This document shows, in pieces, positions 33,055 to 41,684 of a DNA stretch of 64,000 bases. The stretch is from Pseudarthrobacter sp. NamE5 (lineage in GTDB: Bacteria > Actinomycetota > Actinomycetes > Actinomycetales > Micrococcaceae). The notes beneath the pieces are model-generated. The model did not search any database. It worked only from the letters and a program-made list of their open reading frames with translations, and was not told the origin of the DNA. The position numbers and the translations under genes are program-made. The stretch is taken from NCBI RefSeq assembly GCF_005796225.1, contig NZ_VAHO01000018.1, positions 1 to 64,000 of the forward strand, given 5' to 3'. Each line of letters opens with the position of its first letter. Position 1 is the first letter of the stretch.

Positions 33055-35127
33055 ATGCGATCTCGAAGCCACGGCCTGAACGCCGTGACAGAGCAGACAG
33101 GGTTGCTCTTCGGCGCCGACTACAACCCCGAGCAATGGCCGGAAGAAACGTGGCCCGAGGACATCCGCCTCATGCAGCAGGCGGGCATCAACCTGGTCAC
33201 CCTTGGCGTGTTCAGCTGGGCACGCCTCCAACCCACCGAGGGCACCTGGAACTTCGGCTGGCTGGACCGGATCCTTGCCCTGCTGGAGGAAGGAAACATC
33301 AAGGTCTGCCTGGCCACGCCCACCGCATCACCGCCCCCCTGGCTGGGACACCGCTACCCCAGCACACTGCCCACCGACGCAACCGGAACAACGCTCTGGT
33401 ACGGCGCGCGGAACCAGTTCTCGCCGTCGTCGGCCGTCTACCGCAGCGCCGCCCGCCAGGTCACCGCAGCGCTGGCAGAGCGGTACGGCAAGCATCCGGC
33501 TGTGGTGATGTGGCACGTGGGCAACGAGCTGGGGCAGATCAGCTACGACGACGAAGCGGCCGGCGCGTTCCGCACCTGGCTGCTGCGCCGCTACGGCTCC
33601 CTCGGGAACCTGAACACGGCCTGGGGGACCACCTTCTGGAGCCAGGGCTACAGCACCTGGGAGGAGATCCTGCCGCCGCGGACGGCCCCGTACCTGCATA
33701 ATCCCACCCAGGTCCTGGACTTCAAGCGCTTCACCTCCGAGTCGTTGCTGAAGCTCTTCACCGAGGAACGGGACATTATCCGACAGCACTCCCCGGATGT
33801 TCCGGTCACCACCAACCTGATGGGGTTTTTCCGCGGCGCGGACTACTTCAGCTTCGCCGGGGAGACGGACCTGATCGGCAACAACTGGTACACCGATCCG
33901 GCCCAGCCACAGACCTGGGAACTAGGCGCCCTCACCCACGACCTGTGCCGCGGACTCGCCAAGGGCCAACCCTGGCTCCTGATGGAATCCGCTGCCTCCG
34001 CCGTGAACTGGCGGCCCCACAACAGCGCCAAGGAACCCGGAGCGCTGCTGGTGGACTCCCTGTCCGCCCTGGCAAGGGGCTCTGACGGCATCTGCTTCTT
34101 CCAGTTCCGTCAGTCCGCCTTCGGCGCCGAACGCTTCCACTCCGCCGTGGTGCCATTGGCGGGGGAGGACACCCGGGTGTTCCGGGAAGTCGCGGAGCTC
34201 GGCTGCAGGCTGCAGGACCTGCGGCTCCTCGCCGGTGCCCCCGCACCGTCCCGGATTGCCGTCCTGTTCGACTGGGACAGCTGGTGGGCGGCAGAGTCCC
34301 CGGATTGCCCCACCGACCGGCTCGGCGTCCTGGACCAGCTGCAGGCCTACTACCGGCCCCTACTGCGCCGGGGACTTTACGTGGAAGTGGTGCACCCCTC
34401 CGCGGCGCTGGACCGGTTCGACCTGGTGCTCGTTCCCAGCCTCTTCCTACTCAAGGACGAGGATGCAGCAGCACTGACTAGCTGGGTAAGTCAGGGAGGG
34501 ACGGCCGTCGTTGGACCATTCAGCGGACTTGCGGACAGCAACGGCCACCTGCGCGAAGGACGGTTCCCTTCGGTCCTCGCCGACCTGCTGGGTGTCAGCG
34601 GGGAGGAATGGCGGCCCCTGGCTGACAATGTCGTCCTTGACTTCATGGAGCTGGGTCCCGCCAGCAGGAGTGTAGGCACAGGACAACTGCCTGATGCGCT
34701 TGAGGCCTCCGTCTGGTCCGAGGACTTGCGCCTCCACGGACCAGGTGCTGCTGCGGTGGCCACATTCACCTCCGGCCCCCTGGCACGGAAACCCGCAGTC
34801 GTGCGCAACGTCCATGGCAGTGGCACCGCGTGGTACGTCGGCTGCGATGTGCCTGCTGCTGCCTTGGGTTACATCGTGGGGGCAGCCCTGACAGAGGCCG
34901 GCATCACATCACCGGTCGTGGGCGAGCTGCCCCACGACGTGGAACTCGCCACCCGCGCCGGCTTCTACTTCCTGCTGAACCACAGCCCGGAACCACGCAC
35001 CGTGACGCTCACCGAGCAGTCCGTGGACTTGCTCACCGGAGAGGCCCACGGGCTTCACGTGAGCCTGGACCCGTATGGCGCCCTGGTCCTGAAACACAGC
35101 TTTGACCACATTGAGAACGGAAACTGA
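33055..35127 (+). CDS. Glycoside hydrolase family 42 beta-galactosidase
   Basis: This 690-residue enzyme shows the GH42 start FGADYNPEQWPEETW, the acid/base E158 in WHVGNELG and the nucleophile E311 in WLLMESAASAVNW. A trimerisation domain with an amidotransferase-like fold follows (SRIAVLFDWDSWWAAE), and then a small C-terminal domain (FYFLLNHSPE). It hydrolyses terminal beta-galactosides; without a signal peptide it should act in the cytoplasm. AAGGAA precedes the ATG. The GH31 gene begins five bases after its stop, so the two are co-transcribed. In xyloglucan fragments it would remove galactose before alpha-xylosidase acts. Confidence 0.95.
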   Translation: MRSRSHGLNAVTEQTGLLFGADYNPEQWPEETWPEDIRLMQQAGINLVTLGVFSWARLQPTEGTWNFGWLDRILALLEEGNIKVCLATPTASPPPWLGHRYPSTLPTDATGTTLWYGARNQFSPSSAVYRSAARQVTAALAERYGKHPAVVMWHVGNELGQISYDDEAAGAFRTWLLRRYGSLGNLNTAWGTTFWSQGYSTWEEILPPRTAPYLHNPTQVLDFKRFTSESLLKLFTEERDIIRQHSPDVPVTTNLMGFFRGADYFSFAGETDLIGNNWYTDPAQPQTWELGALTHDLCRGLAKGQPWLLMESAASAVNWRPHNSAKEPGALLVDSLSALARGSDGICFFQFRQSAFGAERFHSAVVPLAGEDTRVFREVAELGCRLQDLRLLAGAPAPSRIAVLFDWDSWWAAESPDCPTDRLGVLDQLQAYYRPLLRRGLYVEVVHPSAALDRFDLVLVPSLFLLKDEDAAALTSWVSQGGTAVVGPFSGLADSNGHLREGRFPSVLADLLGVSGEEWRPLADNVVLDFMELGPASRSVGTGQLPDALEASVWSEDLRLHGPGAAAVATFTSGPLARKPAVVRNVHGSGTAWYVGCDVPAAALGYIVGAALTEAGITSPVVGELPHDVELATRAGFYFLLNHSPEPRTVTLTEQSVDLLTGEAHGLHVSLDPYGALVLKHSFDHIENGN

Positions 35128-35132
35128 GACCC

Positions 35133-37307
35133 ATGAAATTCACCGACGGCTACTGGCTGTACCGCAAGGGCTTTTCGGCGCTGCACCCGCGCGACGTGTC
35201 GGACGTGGTGACGGACGAGCGGACCCTCACGGTATACGCTCCCACCAAGCGCATCAACTCCCGTGGGGACGCCCTCAACCTTCCCCAGCTGACGGTCACG
35301 TTCGACGCGCCCCTGCCGGACGTCATCGGTGTGACCATTGAGCACTTCCAGGGCGGAATGGATAACGGACCGCACTTTGAAGTGAACCGGGCAGGATCAG
35401 AGCCGCAGTTCAGCCGTGACGAGGGCACTGCCAGCATCACCTCCGGCAGCCTCACGGCACGGATCAGCACCTCGGGGGACTGGGCAGTGGACTTCCTGGG
35501 GAACGGCAGGCTGCTGACCAGTTCCACTTCCCGCAGCGTCGGCGTTATCACGGACGACGGCGGACGCACCTTTGTGCACGAACAGCTCAGCCTGGGGGTG
35601 GGCACACATGTGTACGGCCTGGGCGAACGCTTCGGCGCGTTCGTGAAGAACGGCCAGTCGGTGGACATCTGGAACGAGGACGGCGGCACTTCCAGCGACC
35701 TCGCCTACAAGAACGTGCCGTTCTTCATCACCAACGACGGGTACGGGGTGTTCGTCAACCACCCGGAGAAGGTGTCCTTTGAGGTGGGTTCCGAGGTGGT
35801 GTCCCGGACCCAGTTCAGCGTGGAAGGCCAGAAGCTTCAGTACTTCATCATCCACGGGCCCTCACCCAAGGACATCATCCGGCGGTACACCCAGCTGACC
35901 GGCCGGCCGTCACGGATTCCGGCCTGGTCCTACGGGCTGTGGCTCTCCACCTCCTTCACCACGGACTACGACGAAAAGACCGTGAACTCCTTCATTGACG
36001 GGATGGAGGAGCGCAACCTTCCCTTGTCCGTCTTCCACTTCGACTGCCACTGGATGAGGTCCTTCCACTGGAGCGACTTTGTCTGGGACCCGGCCACGTT
36101 CCCGGACCCGGAGGGCATGCTGGCCCGGCTGCACGACCGTGGATTGAAGGTGTGCGTCTGGATCAATCCGTACATTGCGCAGCGTTCGCACCTGTTCCGG
36201 GAAGGCCTGGAGCGCGGCTTCCTGGTCAAACGGGCGGACGGTTCCGTGTGGCAGTGGGACATGTGGCAGGCGGGCATGGGACTGGTGGACTTCACCAACC
36301 CCGACGCGGTGCTCTGGTACCAGGACAAGCTCCGGGGCCTGCTGGGCCAGGGTGTTGATTCGTTCAAAACCGATTTCGGCGAACGCATCCCCACGGACGT
36401 GGTGTGGCACGACGGCTCGGACCCCGACAGGATGCACAACTACTACGCACAGTTGTACAACAGGACGGTCTTCGATCTCCTGTCCAAGGAACTGGGGGAG
36501 GGCGAAGCTGTTGTTTTCGCCCGTTCCGCCACGGCCGGTGGCCAAACGATGCCGGTGCACTGGGGCGGTGACTGCGAGTCCACGTTCGCGGCGATGGCTG
36601 AATCCCTGCGCGGCGGACTGTCCCTGGCGGCGTCAGGCTTCTCCTTCTGGAGCCACGACATCGGCGGCTTCGAAGGAACCCCGGAGCCTGAAATCTTCAA
36701 ACGCTGGATCGCTTTCGGGCTGCTGTCCTCGCATTCACGGCTGCACGGTTCCAACTCCTACCGCGTTCCTTGGCTCGTGGACGAGGAATCCGTGGATGTC
36801 CTCCGGCATTTCACCGAACAGAAGATGCGGCTGATGCCCTACCTGCAGACGGCAGCCGAAGAAGCGTATGCGGAAGGCATACCGCTGATGCGCCCCCTCT
36901 TCATGGAATTCCCGGAGGACCCGGGCTGCGCCCACCTGGACCGGCAGTACATGCTCGGGCCGGACCTGCTGGTAGCACCCGTCATGGACCCCTCCGGCAC
37001 AGTCTCCTTCTACCTGCCGGAAGGAACCTGGACCCACCTTGAAACCGGGGAACAGTTGGCAGGCCCTCGCTGGCACCGTAAGGAGTATTCAGTCATGGAA
37101 GCGGCAACCTGGGTTCGGGAAGGCGCCATTCTGCCCATCGGCACGGTCTCGGACCGCCCGGACTACGACTGGGCACAGGACATGCAGTTCCAGGCCTTCG
37201 CAGCACAGGACGGCACGCGCCGGATCACGGTGCCGTCGCCGGACGGGTCCACCACCGTTTTCGACGTGATCGTCCACGGCGGCGACGTGTCCGCCATCGT
37301 TATCTAA
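35133..37307 (+). CDS. yicI: Glycoside hydrolase family 31 alpha-xylosidase (YicI-like)
   Basis: This 724-residue protein matches E. coli YicI in layout. Its nucleophile D414 lies in FKTDFGERIPTDVVWHDG, and the acid/base D480 in VHWGGDCEST is almost at the same numbering as in YicI (416 and 482). The segment SFWSHDIGGFEGTPEPEIFK also fits alpha-xylosidases better than alpha-glucosidases. It removes alpha-1,6-linked xylose from the non-reducing end of xyloglucan fragments or isoprimeverose. The gene follows GH42 by five bases. No signal peptide is present. Confidence 0.94.
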   Translation: MKFTDGYWLYRKGFSALHPRDVSDVVTDERTLTVYAPTKRINSRGDALNLPQLTVTFDAPLPDVIGVTIEHFQGGMDNGPHFEVNRAGSEPQFSRDEGTASITSGSLTARISTSGDWAVDFLGNGRLLTSSTSRSVGVITDDGGRTFVHEQLSLGVGTHVYGLGERFGAFVKNGQSVDIWNEDGGTSSDLAYKNVPFFITNDGYGVFVNHPEKVSFEVGSEVVSRTQFSVEGQKLQYFIIHGPSPKDIIRRYTQLTGRPSRIPAWSYGLWLSTSFTTDYDEKTVNSFIDGMEERNLPLSVFHFDCHWMRSFHWSDFVWDPATFPDPEGMLARLHDRGLKVCVWINPYIAQRSHLFREGLERGFLVKRADGSVWQWDMWQAGMGLVDFTNPDAVLWYQDKLRGLLGQGVDSFKTDFGERIPTDVVWHDGSDPDRMHNYYAQLYNRTVFDLLSKELGEGEAVVFARSATAGGQTMPVHWGGDCESTFAAMAESLRGGLSLAASGFSFWSHDIGGFEGTPEPEIFKRWIAFGLLSSHSRLHGSNSYRVPWLVDEESVDVLRHFTEQKMRLMPYLQTAAEEAYAEGIPLMRPLFMEFPEDPGCAHLDRQYMLGPDLLVAPVMDPSGTVSFYLPEGTWTHLETGEQLAGPRWHRKEYSVMEAATWVREGAILPIGTVSDRPDYDWAQDMQFQAFAAQDGTRRITVPSPDGSTTVFDVIVHGGDVSAIVI

Positions 37308-37627
37308 CCCGACCTTTCATGGGTTCCGACAGGAAGTTGATATTCGCCGGCATTCAGCAGTGCCCGGGAGTCGTTCAAGGTTGCAGGGAGCGGCCAGATG
37401 GTCCGTCCGATGACGCTGACCTGTGGGTATACACGAACGACGATGCCGCAGCGGGAAAACCTGCCTGCGCGGTAGCCACGCAGAGCGGCAGCCCAGCCCG
37501 CACCCTCCCGCACAGCCTGGTTCAGCCCACGCGAGGGTGATCGTCAGCGCGCAAACAATAGCCGTTGCGCCCTGACGGCCAGCCTCATCTCCGACCATTT
37601 GAATGCTTTTGCTAAGGAACACAATCA
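37308..37627. other. Gap between the alpha-xylosidase and isomerase genes
   Basis: These 320 bases hold no convincing gene, hairpin or AANCGNTT site. An AAGGA ribosome site for the next gene lies at its right end. Confidence 0.45.
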
Positions 37628-38413
37628 ATGAACTACTCAATTCAGCTCTATACGTTGCGCAACGCGATCCAGGAGGACTTGGCAGGAACCATCAGGAAGG
37701 TGGCGGAGATCGGCTTCACCCACTTGGAGCCGTACAACTTTGTGGCCACAGCCAGGGAACTGGGCACGGCGCTGAAGGAAAACGGCCTGGCCGCACCTTC
37801 CGGCCACGCTCCCTTACTCAGCCAGGACCAGGACGAAATTTTTGCCGCGGCCAAAGAACTTGGCATTGCTACAGTGATCGACCCGCTCGTGCCGGCTAAC
37901 CGCTGGCAGTCCGTCGGGGACATTGAGGACACGGCCGCAAGGCTCAACGCCGCGGCGAAAAGAGGCGCCGGATACGGCATCCGGGTGGGTTATCACAACC
38001 ACCAGTGGGAGCTGCAGTCCCTTATCGAGGGGCGCACGGCGCTGGAATACTTCGCGGACCTCCTGGACCCGGAGGTGGTCCTTGAGGTGGACACCTACTG
38101 GGTGGCAGTCGGCGGCCAGGACCCGGTGGAGATCCTCACCAGGCTGGGCGACCGGGTGAAATTCATTCATATCAAGGACGGCCCGCTCACCACCGACACC
38201 AGGGCCCAGCAGCCGGCAGGACAGGGCAAGGTAGCCGTCCTGGACGTGCTCGCCGCAGCCACGTCGCTGGAGGTGGGCGTGGTGGAGTTCGACGACTACG
38301 CGGGTGACATCTTTGAAGGCATCACCGACAGCCTGGCCTTCCTGAAAAACAACACGGCGGCCATCATCCCCGCTGAAGGAGCACACAGGCGTGAGCACCT
38401 TTTCAACGGGTAA
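37628..38413 (+). CDS. Sugar phosphate isomerase/epimerase family TIM-barrel protein
   Basis: This 261-residue protein has the family start SIQLYTLRNAIQEDLAGTIR and the metal-ligand segments VGYHNHQWELQ, LEVDTYWV, FIHIKDG and VVEFDDYAGD. Such xylose-isomerase-like barrels isomerise or epimerise sugars, and some cleave 3-keto-glycosides after a Gfo/Idh enzyme oxidises them. Its last 23 bases overlap a broken Gfo/Idh gene, which suggests they once worked together. With that partner destroyed, its present role is uncertain. Confidence 0.88.
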   Translation: MNYSIQLYTLRNAIQEDLAGTIRKVAEIGFTHLEPYNFVATARELGTALKENGLAAPSGHAPLLSQDQDEIFAAAKELGIATVIDPLVPANRWQSVGDIEDTAARLNAAAKRGAGYGIRVGYHNHQWELQSLIEGRTALEYFADLLDPEVVLEVDTYWVAVGGQDPVEILTRLGDRVKFIHIKDGPLTTDTRAQQPAGQGKVAVLDVLAAATSLEVGVVEFDDYAGDIFEGITDSLAFLKNNTAAIIPAEGAHRREHLFNG

Positions 38414-39370
38414 GGGCCCGGTTGGCGTCAGCGTTATCGGCGCCGGGAACATCAGCAAGCAGTACCTGGACAACCTCACCACCTTCCCGGACCTGAAGGT
38501 CCACGTCATCGCCGACCTTTTCGAAAAGGCGGCCAAGGCACGAGCCACAAGTACGGTATCCCTGAATTCGGCGGGCCGGAGAAGGCACTGCAGCACCCGG
38601 ACGTCGAGATCATCGTCAACCTCACCATCCCTGCAGCCCACGTGGAGGTCGCCACCGCTGCAGTAAACGCCGGCAAGCATGTCTGGACCGAGAAGCCCTT
38701 CAGCCTGGACCGCGAATCAGGCCTCGGTCTGCTCAAGACGGCAGACGCCGCCGGCATCCGCCTCGGGACCGCCCCGGACACCTTCCTCGGCGCTGGCCTC
38801 CAAACGGCGCTGCGGCTGATCCAGCGCGGCGACATCGGCACCCCGCTGACCGCGATGACCACGTTCCAGACCCCCGGCCCGGAGTCCTGGCACCCCAACC
38901 CCGCGTTCCTCTTCCAGTACGGTGCCGGACCGCCGTCGAGGTGCCCACGCACGTCTCGACGATGGCGCGGTCGAGTCCGGCGCTTCCTCGCACAGTGTTT
39001 TCTCCTTTGAGTCCCCCCGGGCACGGATGGGCTTCGTTGAGATCACCGGCACCGAGGCCACCATCTCCCTGCCGGACCCCAACTACTTCGACGGCGACGT
39101 CAGGCTTTGGCGTGCAGGAGACAAGGAATGGACCACAACTCTGCAACCGGACCCGCGAACGGACGTGGCATGGGTGTGCTGGACATGGCCCGGTCCATTC
39201 GCGCCGGCGTCCCGCACCGCGCCACCGCAGACCTGGCCTATCACGTGCTGGACAGCATGGTGTCCAATTCCGAATCCATCGATTCCGGCATGTTCATCAA
39301 CGTTGACAGTTCCGCCCCGGCATCCCCGGCCCTCCCCGAGGACTGGGCACCCGAAACCGCCACGCTCTAG
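38391..39370 (+). pseudogene. Gfo/Idh/MocA oxidoreductase, broken by several frameshifts and a deletion
   Basis: The start VSVIGAGNISKQYLDNLTTF is a normal Gfo/Idh Rossmann fold. After AAKARA the reading moves to a second frame (HKYGIPEFGGPEKALQHPDV, HVWTEKPFSLD, NPAFLFQYGAGP). At about 38930 the frame changes again directly to VEVPTHVSTMA, skipping the usual DMGPYY segment and roughly 40-60 residues. A third shift near 39175 restores the C-terminus (MGVLDMARSIRAGVPHRATA). At least three shifts and one deletion make a functional product unlikely. Confidence 0.85.
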
Positions 39371-39382
39371 GAAACCCTGACC

Positions 39383-39661
39383 ATGACACAGCAGACACAA
39401 AGCAGCGGTGCCCGTCCCCTCGGCGTTGCCGCCATCGGTCACGCCTTCATGGGTAAGGAGCATTCAAATGCGTGGCGGAACGTGGCCAGCTTTTTCAACA
39501 TTCCGGCGTTCGGGCAGAAGGTACTCGTGGCCCGTGATGCCGGGCAGGTGGCCGAAGCCGCAGCACGGCACGGCTGGGCTGGCCCGGCCACCGACTGGCG
39601 CACAGTGATTACCCGCGATGACATCGACGTCGTGGATATCTGCGCCCCTGGCCAGGCGCAC
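39383..39661 (+). pseudogene. Gfo/Idh/MocA oxidoreductase, N-terminal fragment
   Basis: The first 93 residues are normal for the family (LGVAAIGHAFMGKEHSNAW, then VITRDDIDVVDICAPGQAH). After this the plus-strand reading continues to 39901 only as nonsense, because the DNA belongs to another gene in the opposite direction. The catalytic EKP segment and whole substrate domain are missing. It begins 12 bases after the previous pseudogene, so a tandem pair of Gfo/Idh genes decayed here. Confidence 0.84.
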
Positions 39662-39857
39662 CCTGGGCAGTCAAATCCGCCGCGCTGGTTCAGCCGCAGC
39701 AGCGACTGGGCGGTGCGGGTCACGCCCGCCTGCGCCACGGCGCGCTCGAGCGCGACCATGACGGCCTTGACGCCGGCAGCCTCGGTCTTGGGCTTGTGGA
39801 CTTCAAGGTCGTCCTCGTTGATGTCCTCCACGGGGCGGGCTGCTTATCGAACTTCAC
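39649..39857 (-). pseudogene. Formate dehydrogenase-like (FdhF/YdeP) molybdopterin oxidoreductase, N-terminal fragment
   Basis: On the minus strand the reading MEDINEDDLEVHKPKTEAAG continues with KAVMVALERAVAQAG, TAQSLLRLNQRGGFDCPGCAWP. These segments mark the start of YdeP-type oxidoreductases, including the Cys pair CPGC. The protein stops at about residue 61, where it meets the Gfo/Idh fragment. A GTG with AAAGG upstream (39855-39857) is likely the original start, but one frameshift separates it from the rest. About 92% of the gene is gone. Confidence 0.78.
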
Positions 39858-40157
39858 TGTCTACCTTTCTATGCAACACCGCTGACCGGTCTTGCTTTTG
39901 ATACGTAGCGTCCGCCTGCGATGAACGGGCCGGAAGCCTCTTGAGGAGTTAACGAAGGCTCGACGAACCTGTTTTGCGCTGACGCTGCCGACGCCCTTCA
40001 GCAGCACGGTTTAGCTTCCTGCAGGATAAAAGCGCACGGCTATGCCACGATAGTAGGGGAACCCCTTCGGACACGTCACCGTACACTTCGTCAAAACGCT
40101 CGCTTCCGGCTGTACAGATCGCCGAAACAAGCAGGGCGGCGCTCATAGGATTAGCCT
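39858..40157. other. Spacer between gene fragments
   Basis: No intact gene is seen. A 65-codon minus-strand frame (39949-40146) may be the start of a further truncated gene, but I recognise nothing in it. TAGGAT just before the next GTG looks like the -10 box of a leaderless promoter. Confidence 0.4.
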
Positions 40158-40415
40158 GTGACCGAGTCCTTCCGCATCCGGCCTGCCCGCACCAGTGACG
40201 TGCCCGCCGTCAAGAAGTTGGTTGCGCCCCTGGCGGAGCAACGGATCCTAATGGCGAAGGAGACGGTGGCTTACTACGAAAGCCTGCAGGAGTTCCGAAT
40301 CGCGGCCCAACACCCTGGGCAACACGCGCATGATCCGTGGATCCACCGAAAATCGGATAGTTCCCGACCGGCTGAGGCGGAGTACTTCAGCTGTCGGACA
40401 TCGAATCGGGGATAG
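40158..40415 (+). pseudogene. Amino-acid N-acetyltransferase (ArgA-like GNAT), N-terminal fragment
   Basis: The first 49 residues read FRIRPARTSDVPAVKKLVAP, then LAEQRILMAKETVAYYESLQ and EFRIA. This is the typical start of actinobacterial N-acetylglutamate synthases of the short GNAT type. The following residues (AQHPGQHAHDPW) are unrelated, and the acetyl-CoA motif is absent. The true coding part ends near 40304. An intact copy probably exists elsewhere in the genome, because the enzyme starts arginine synthesis. Confidence 0.75.
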
Positions 40416-40533
40416 TCAATCACAATCCTTTCCGGTGTGCGCAGCTGGCGGTTGGGGAGTAATCGGTCGTGGGGGACAACACAGGTTGTTTACACCTTTG
40501 CGTGAATTCATCGATTTCTGTACTGTCGGGCTT

Positions 40534-40860
40534 ATGGAAACACTTACGCAGGCGCCGGTGTTGGCCCGGTTTGGGTATGCGGTCTCGGATCCGACCCGTT
40601 CCCGGATCCTTTTGGCTCTTTCGGAGGCTCCGGCCTATCCTTCCGATCTTGCTGATTCTCTTGGTGTATCCCGGCAGAGCATGTCCAACCATCTGACGTG
40701 TCTGCGTGGCTGTGGGCTGGTGGTGGCTGTTCCGGACGGGCGGCGGACCCGGTATGAACTTGCGGACGCGCGGCTTGGCCATGCGCTCAAGGACCTGCTC
40801 GGTGTTGTCCTGGCCGTTGATCCGGCCTGCTGCGCCCCGGACGGGGAGTGCCTGGCATGA
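40534..40860 (+). CDS. ArsR/SmtB-family metalloregulator
   Basis: I start at the ATG giving METLTQAPVL; the longer open frame to 40330 is not typical. The 108-residue protein has the winged helix RILLALSEAPAYPSDLADSL, then GVSRQSMSNHLTCLRGCGLV and the wing RRTRYELAD. The C-terminus has DPACCAPDGECLA, a Cys-rich tail that may sense Cd, Pb or Zn as in CmtR-like proteins. The stop overlaps the cation-efflux start as ATGA. It probably represses the operon until metal binds. Confidence 0.92.
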   Translation: METLTQAPVLARFGYAVSDPTRSRILLALSEAPAYPSDLADSLGVSRQSMSNHLTCLRGCGLVVAVPDGRRTRYELADARLGHALKDLLGVVLAVDPACCAPDGECLA

Positions 40861-41684
40861 CCACGCTGCTGCAGGCGCCTCCTCTGGAACGCCGGGCCGT
40901 GCTGAACCGCCGGATCCGGCTGTTCGCCGCTGCGACCATCACCTACAACGTTATTGAAGCCGCTGTGGCGATCTGGGCCGGCAACGTGGCTGATTCCGCT
41001 GCTTTGATCGGTTTCGGGCTGGACTCGGTCATCGAGGTGACCTCGGCCATGGCGCTGTCCTGGCAGTTCTCCTCCAAAGACCCGGAACGGCGTGAGCACC
41101 TGACGTTGCGGATCATCGCCATCTCGTTCTTCGCCCTGGCCGCGTTCGTAGCCATGGACGCTTACCGGTCGCTGACGGGCGGCGAAGAAGCCCAGCACTC
41201 CACCCCGGGCATCGTGATCGCAGCGTTGAGCCTGGCCATCATGCCTGTGTTGTCCTGGGCCCAACGCAGGGCAGGGCGGGAACTCGGCTCCCGTACGGCC
41301 ATCGCTGATTCCAAACAAACCCTGCTGTGCACGTACCTTTCTGCCGTTCTTCTCGTTGGCCTGATCCTGAACAGCACCCTGGGCTGGTGGTGGGCCGACG
41401 CCGGCGCAGCCCTGATCATCGCCGGCATCGCGGTCCGTGAGGGCATAAATGCCTGGCGCGGTGAAGCCTGCTGCGCGCTGCCGCACACCGTTGAGGCGCA
41501 TGGCCATGGTCACCGCCGGGAAGACGATGACTGCTGTGCACCACCAGCCAGCACCAGTAGCTCTGCAGTACCCGAAGCTCCTGCCGCGGAGGAGCAGGAA
41601 GAGACGTGCTGCGCCGGGTGCCGAACCGAGGTGAAGCCGGCGCCGGTGACATTGGCCCTCGGGACGACATTGGACGACCGGTGA
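40857..41684 (+). CDS. Cation diffusion facilitator (heavy-metal efflux)
   Basis: This 275-residue CDF-family protein has about six membrane segments. ADSAALIGFGLDSVIEV in segment 2 and SRTAIADSKQTLLCTYLS in segment 5 hold the Asp/His-type transport sites. The C-terminal tail is Cys- and His-rich: EACCALPHTVEAHGHGH, DDDCCAPPAS and ETCCAGC. It should export Zn, Cd or similar cations using the proton gradient. The ATG overlaps the ArsR stop, and its stop overlaps the DsbA-like gene as GTGA. The tail shares CCAP with the regulator. Confidence 0.92.
   Translation: MTTLLQAPPLERRAVLNRRIRLFAAATITYNVIEAAVAIWAGNVADSAALIGFGLDSVIEVTSAMALSWQFSSKDPERREHLTLRIIAISFFALAAFVAMDAYRSLTGGEEAQHSTPGIVIAALSLAIMPVLSWAQRRAGRELGSRTAIADSKQTLLCTYLSAVLLVGLILNSTLGWWWADAGAALIIAGIAVREGINAWRGEACCALPHTVEAHGHGHRREDDDCCAPPASTSSSAVPEAPAAEEQEETCCAGCRTEVKPAPVTLALGTTLDDR

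Noticed and set aside
39949..40146. 65-codon minus-strand ORF between gene fragments
   Set aside because: It could be the start of another truncated gene, but no family was recognised and the ribosome site is poor.
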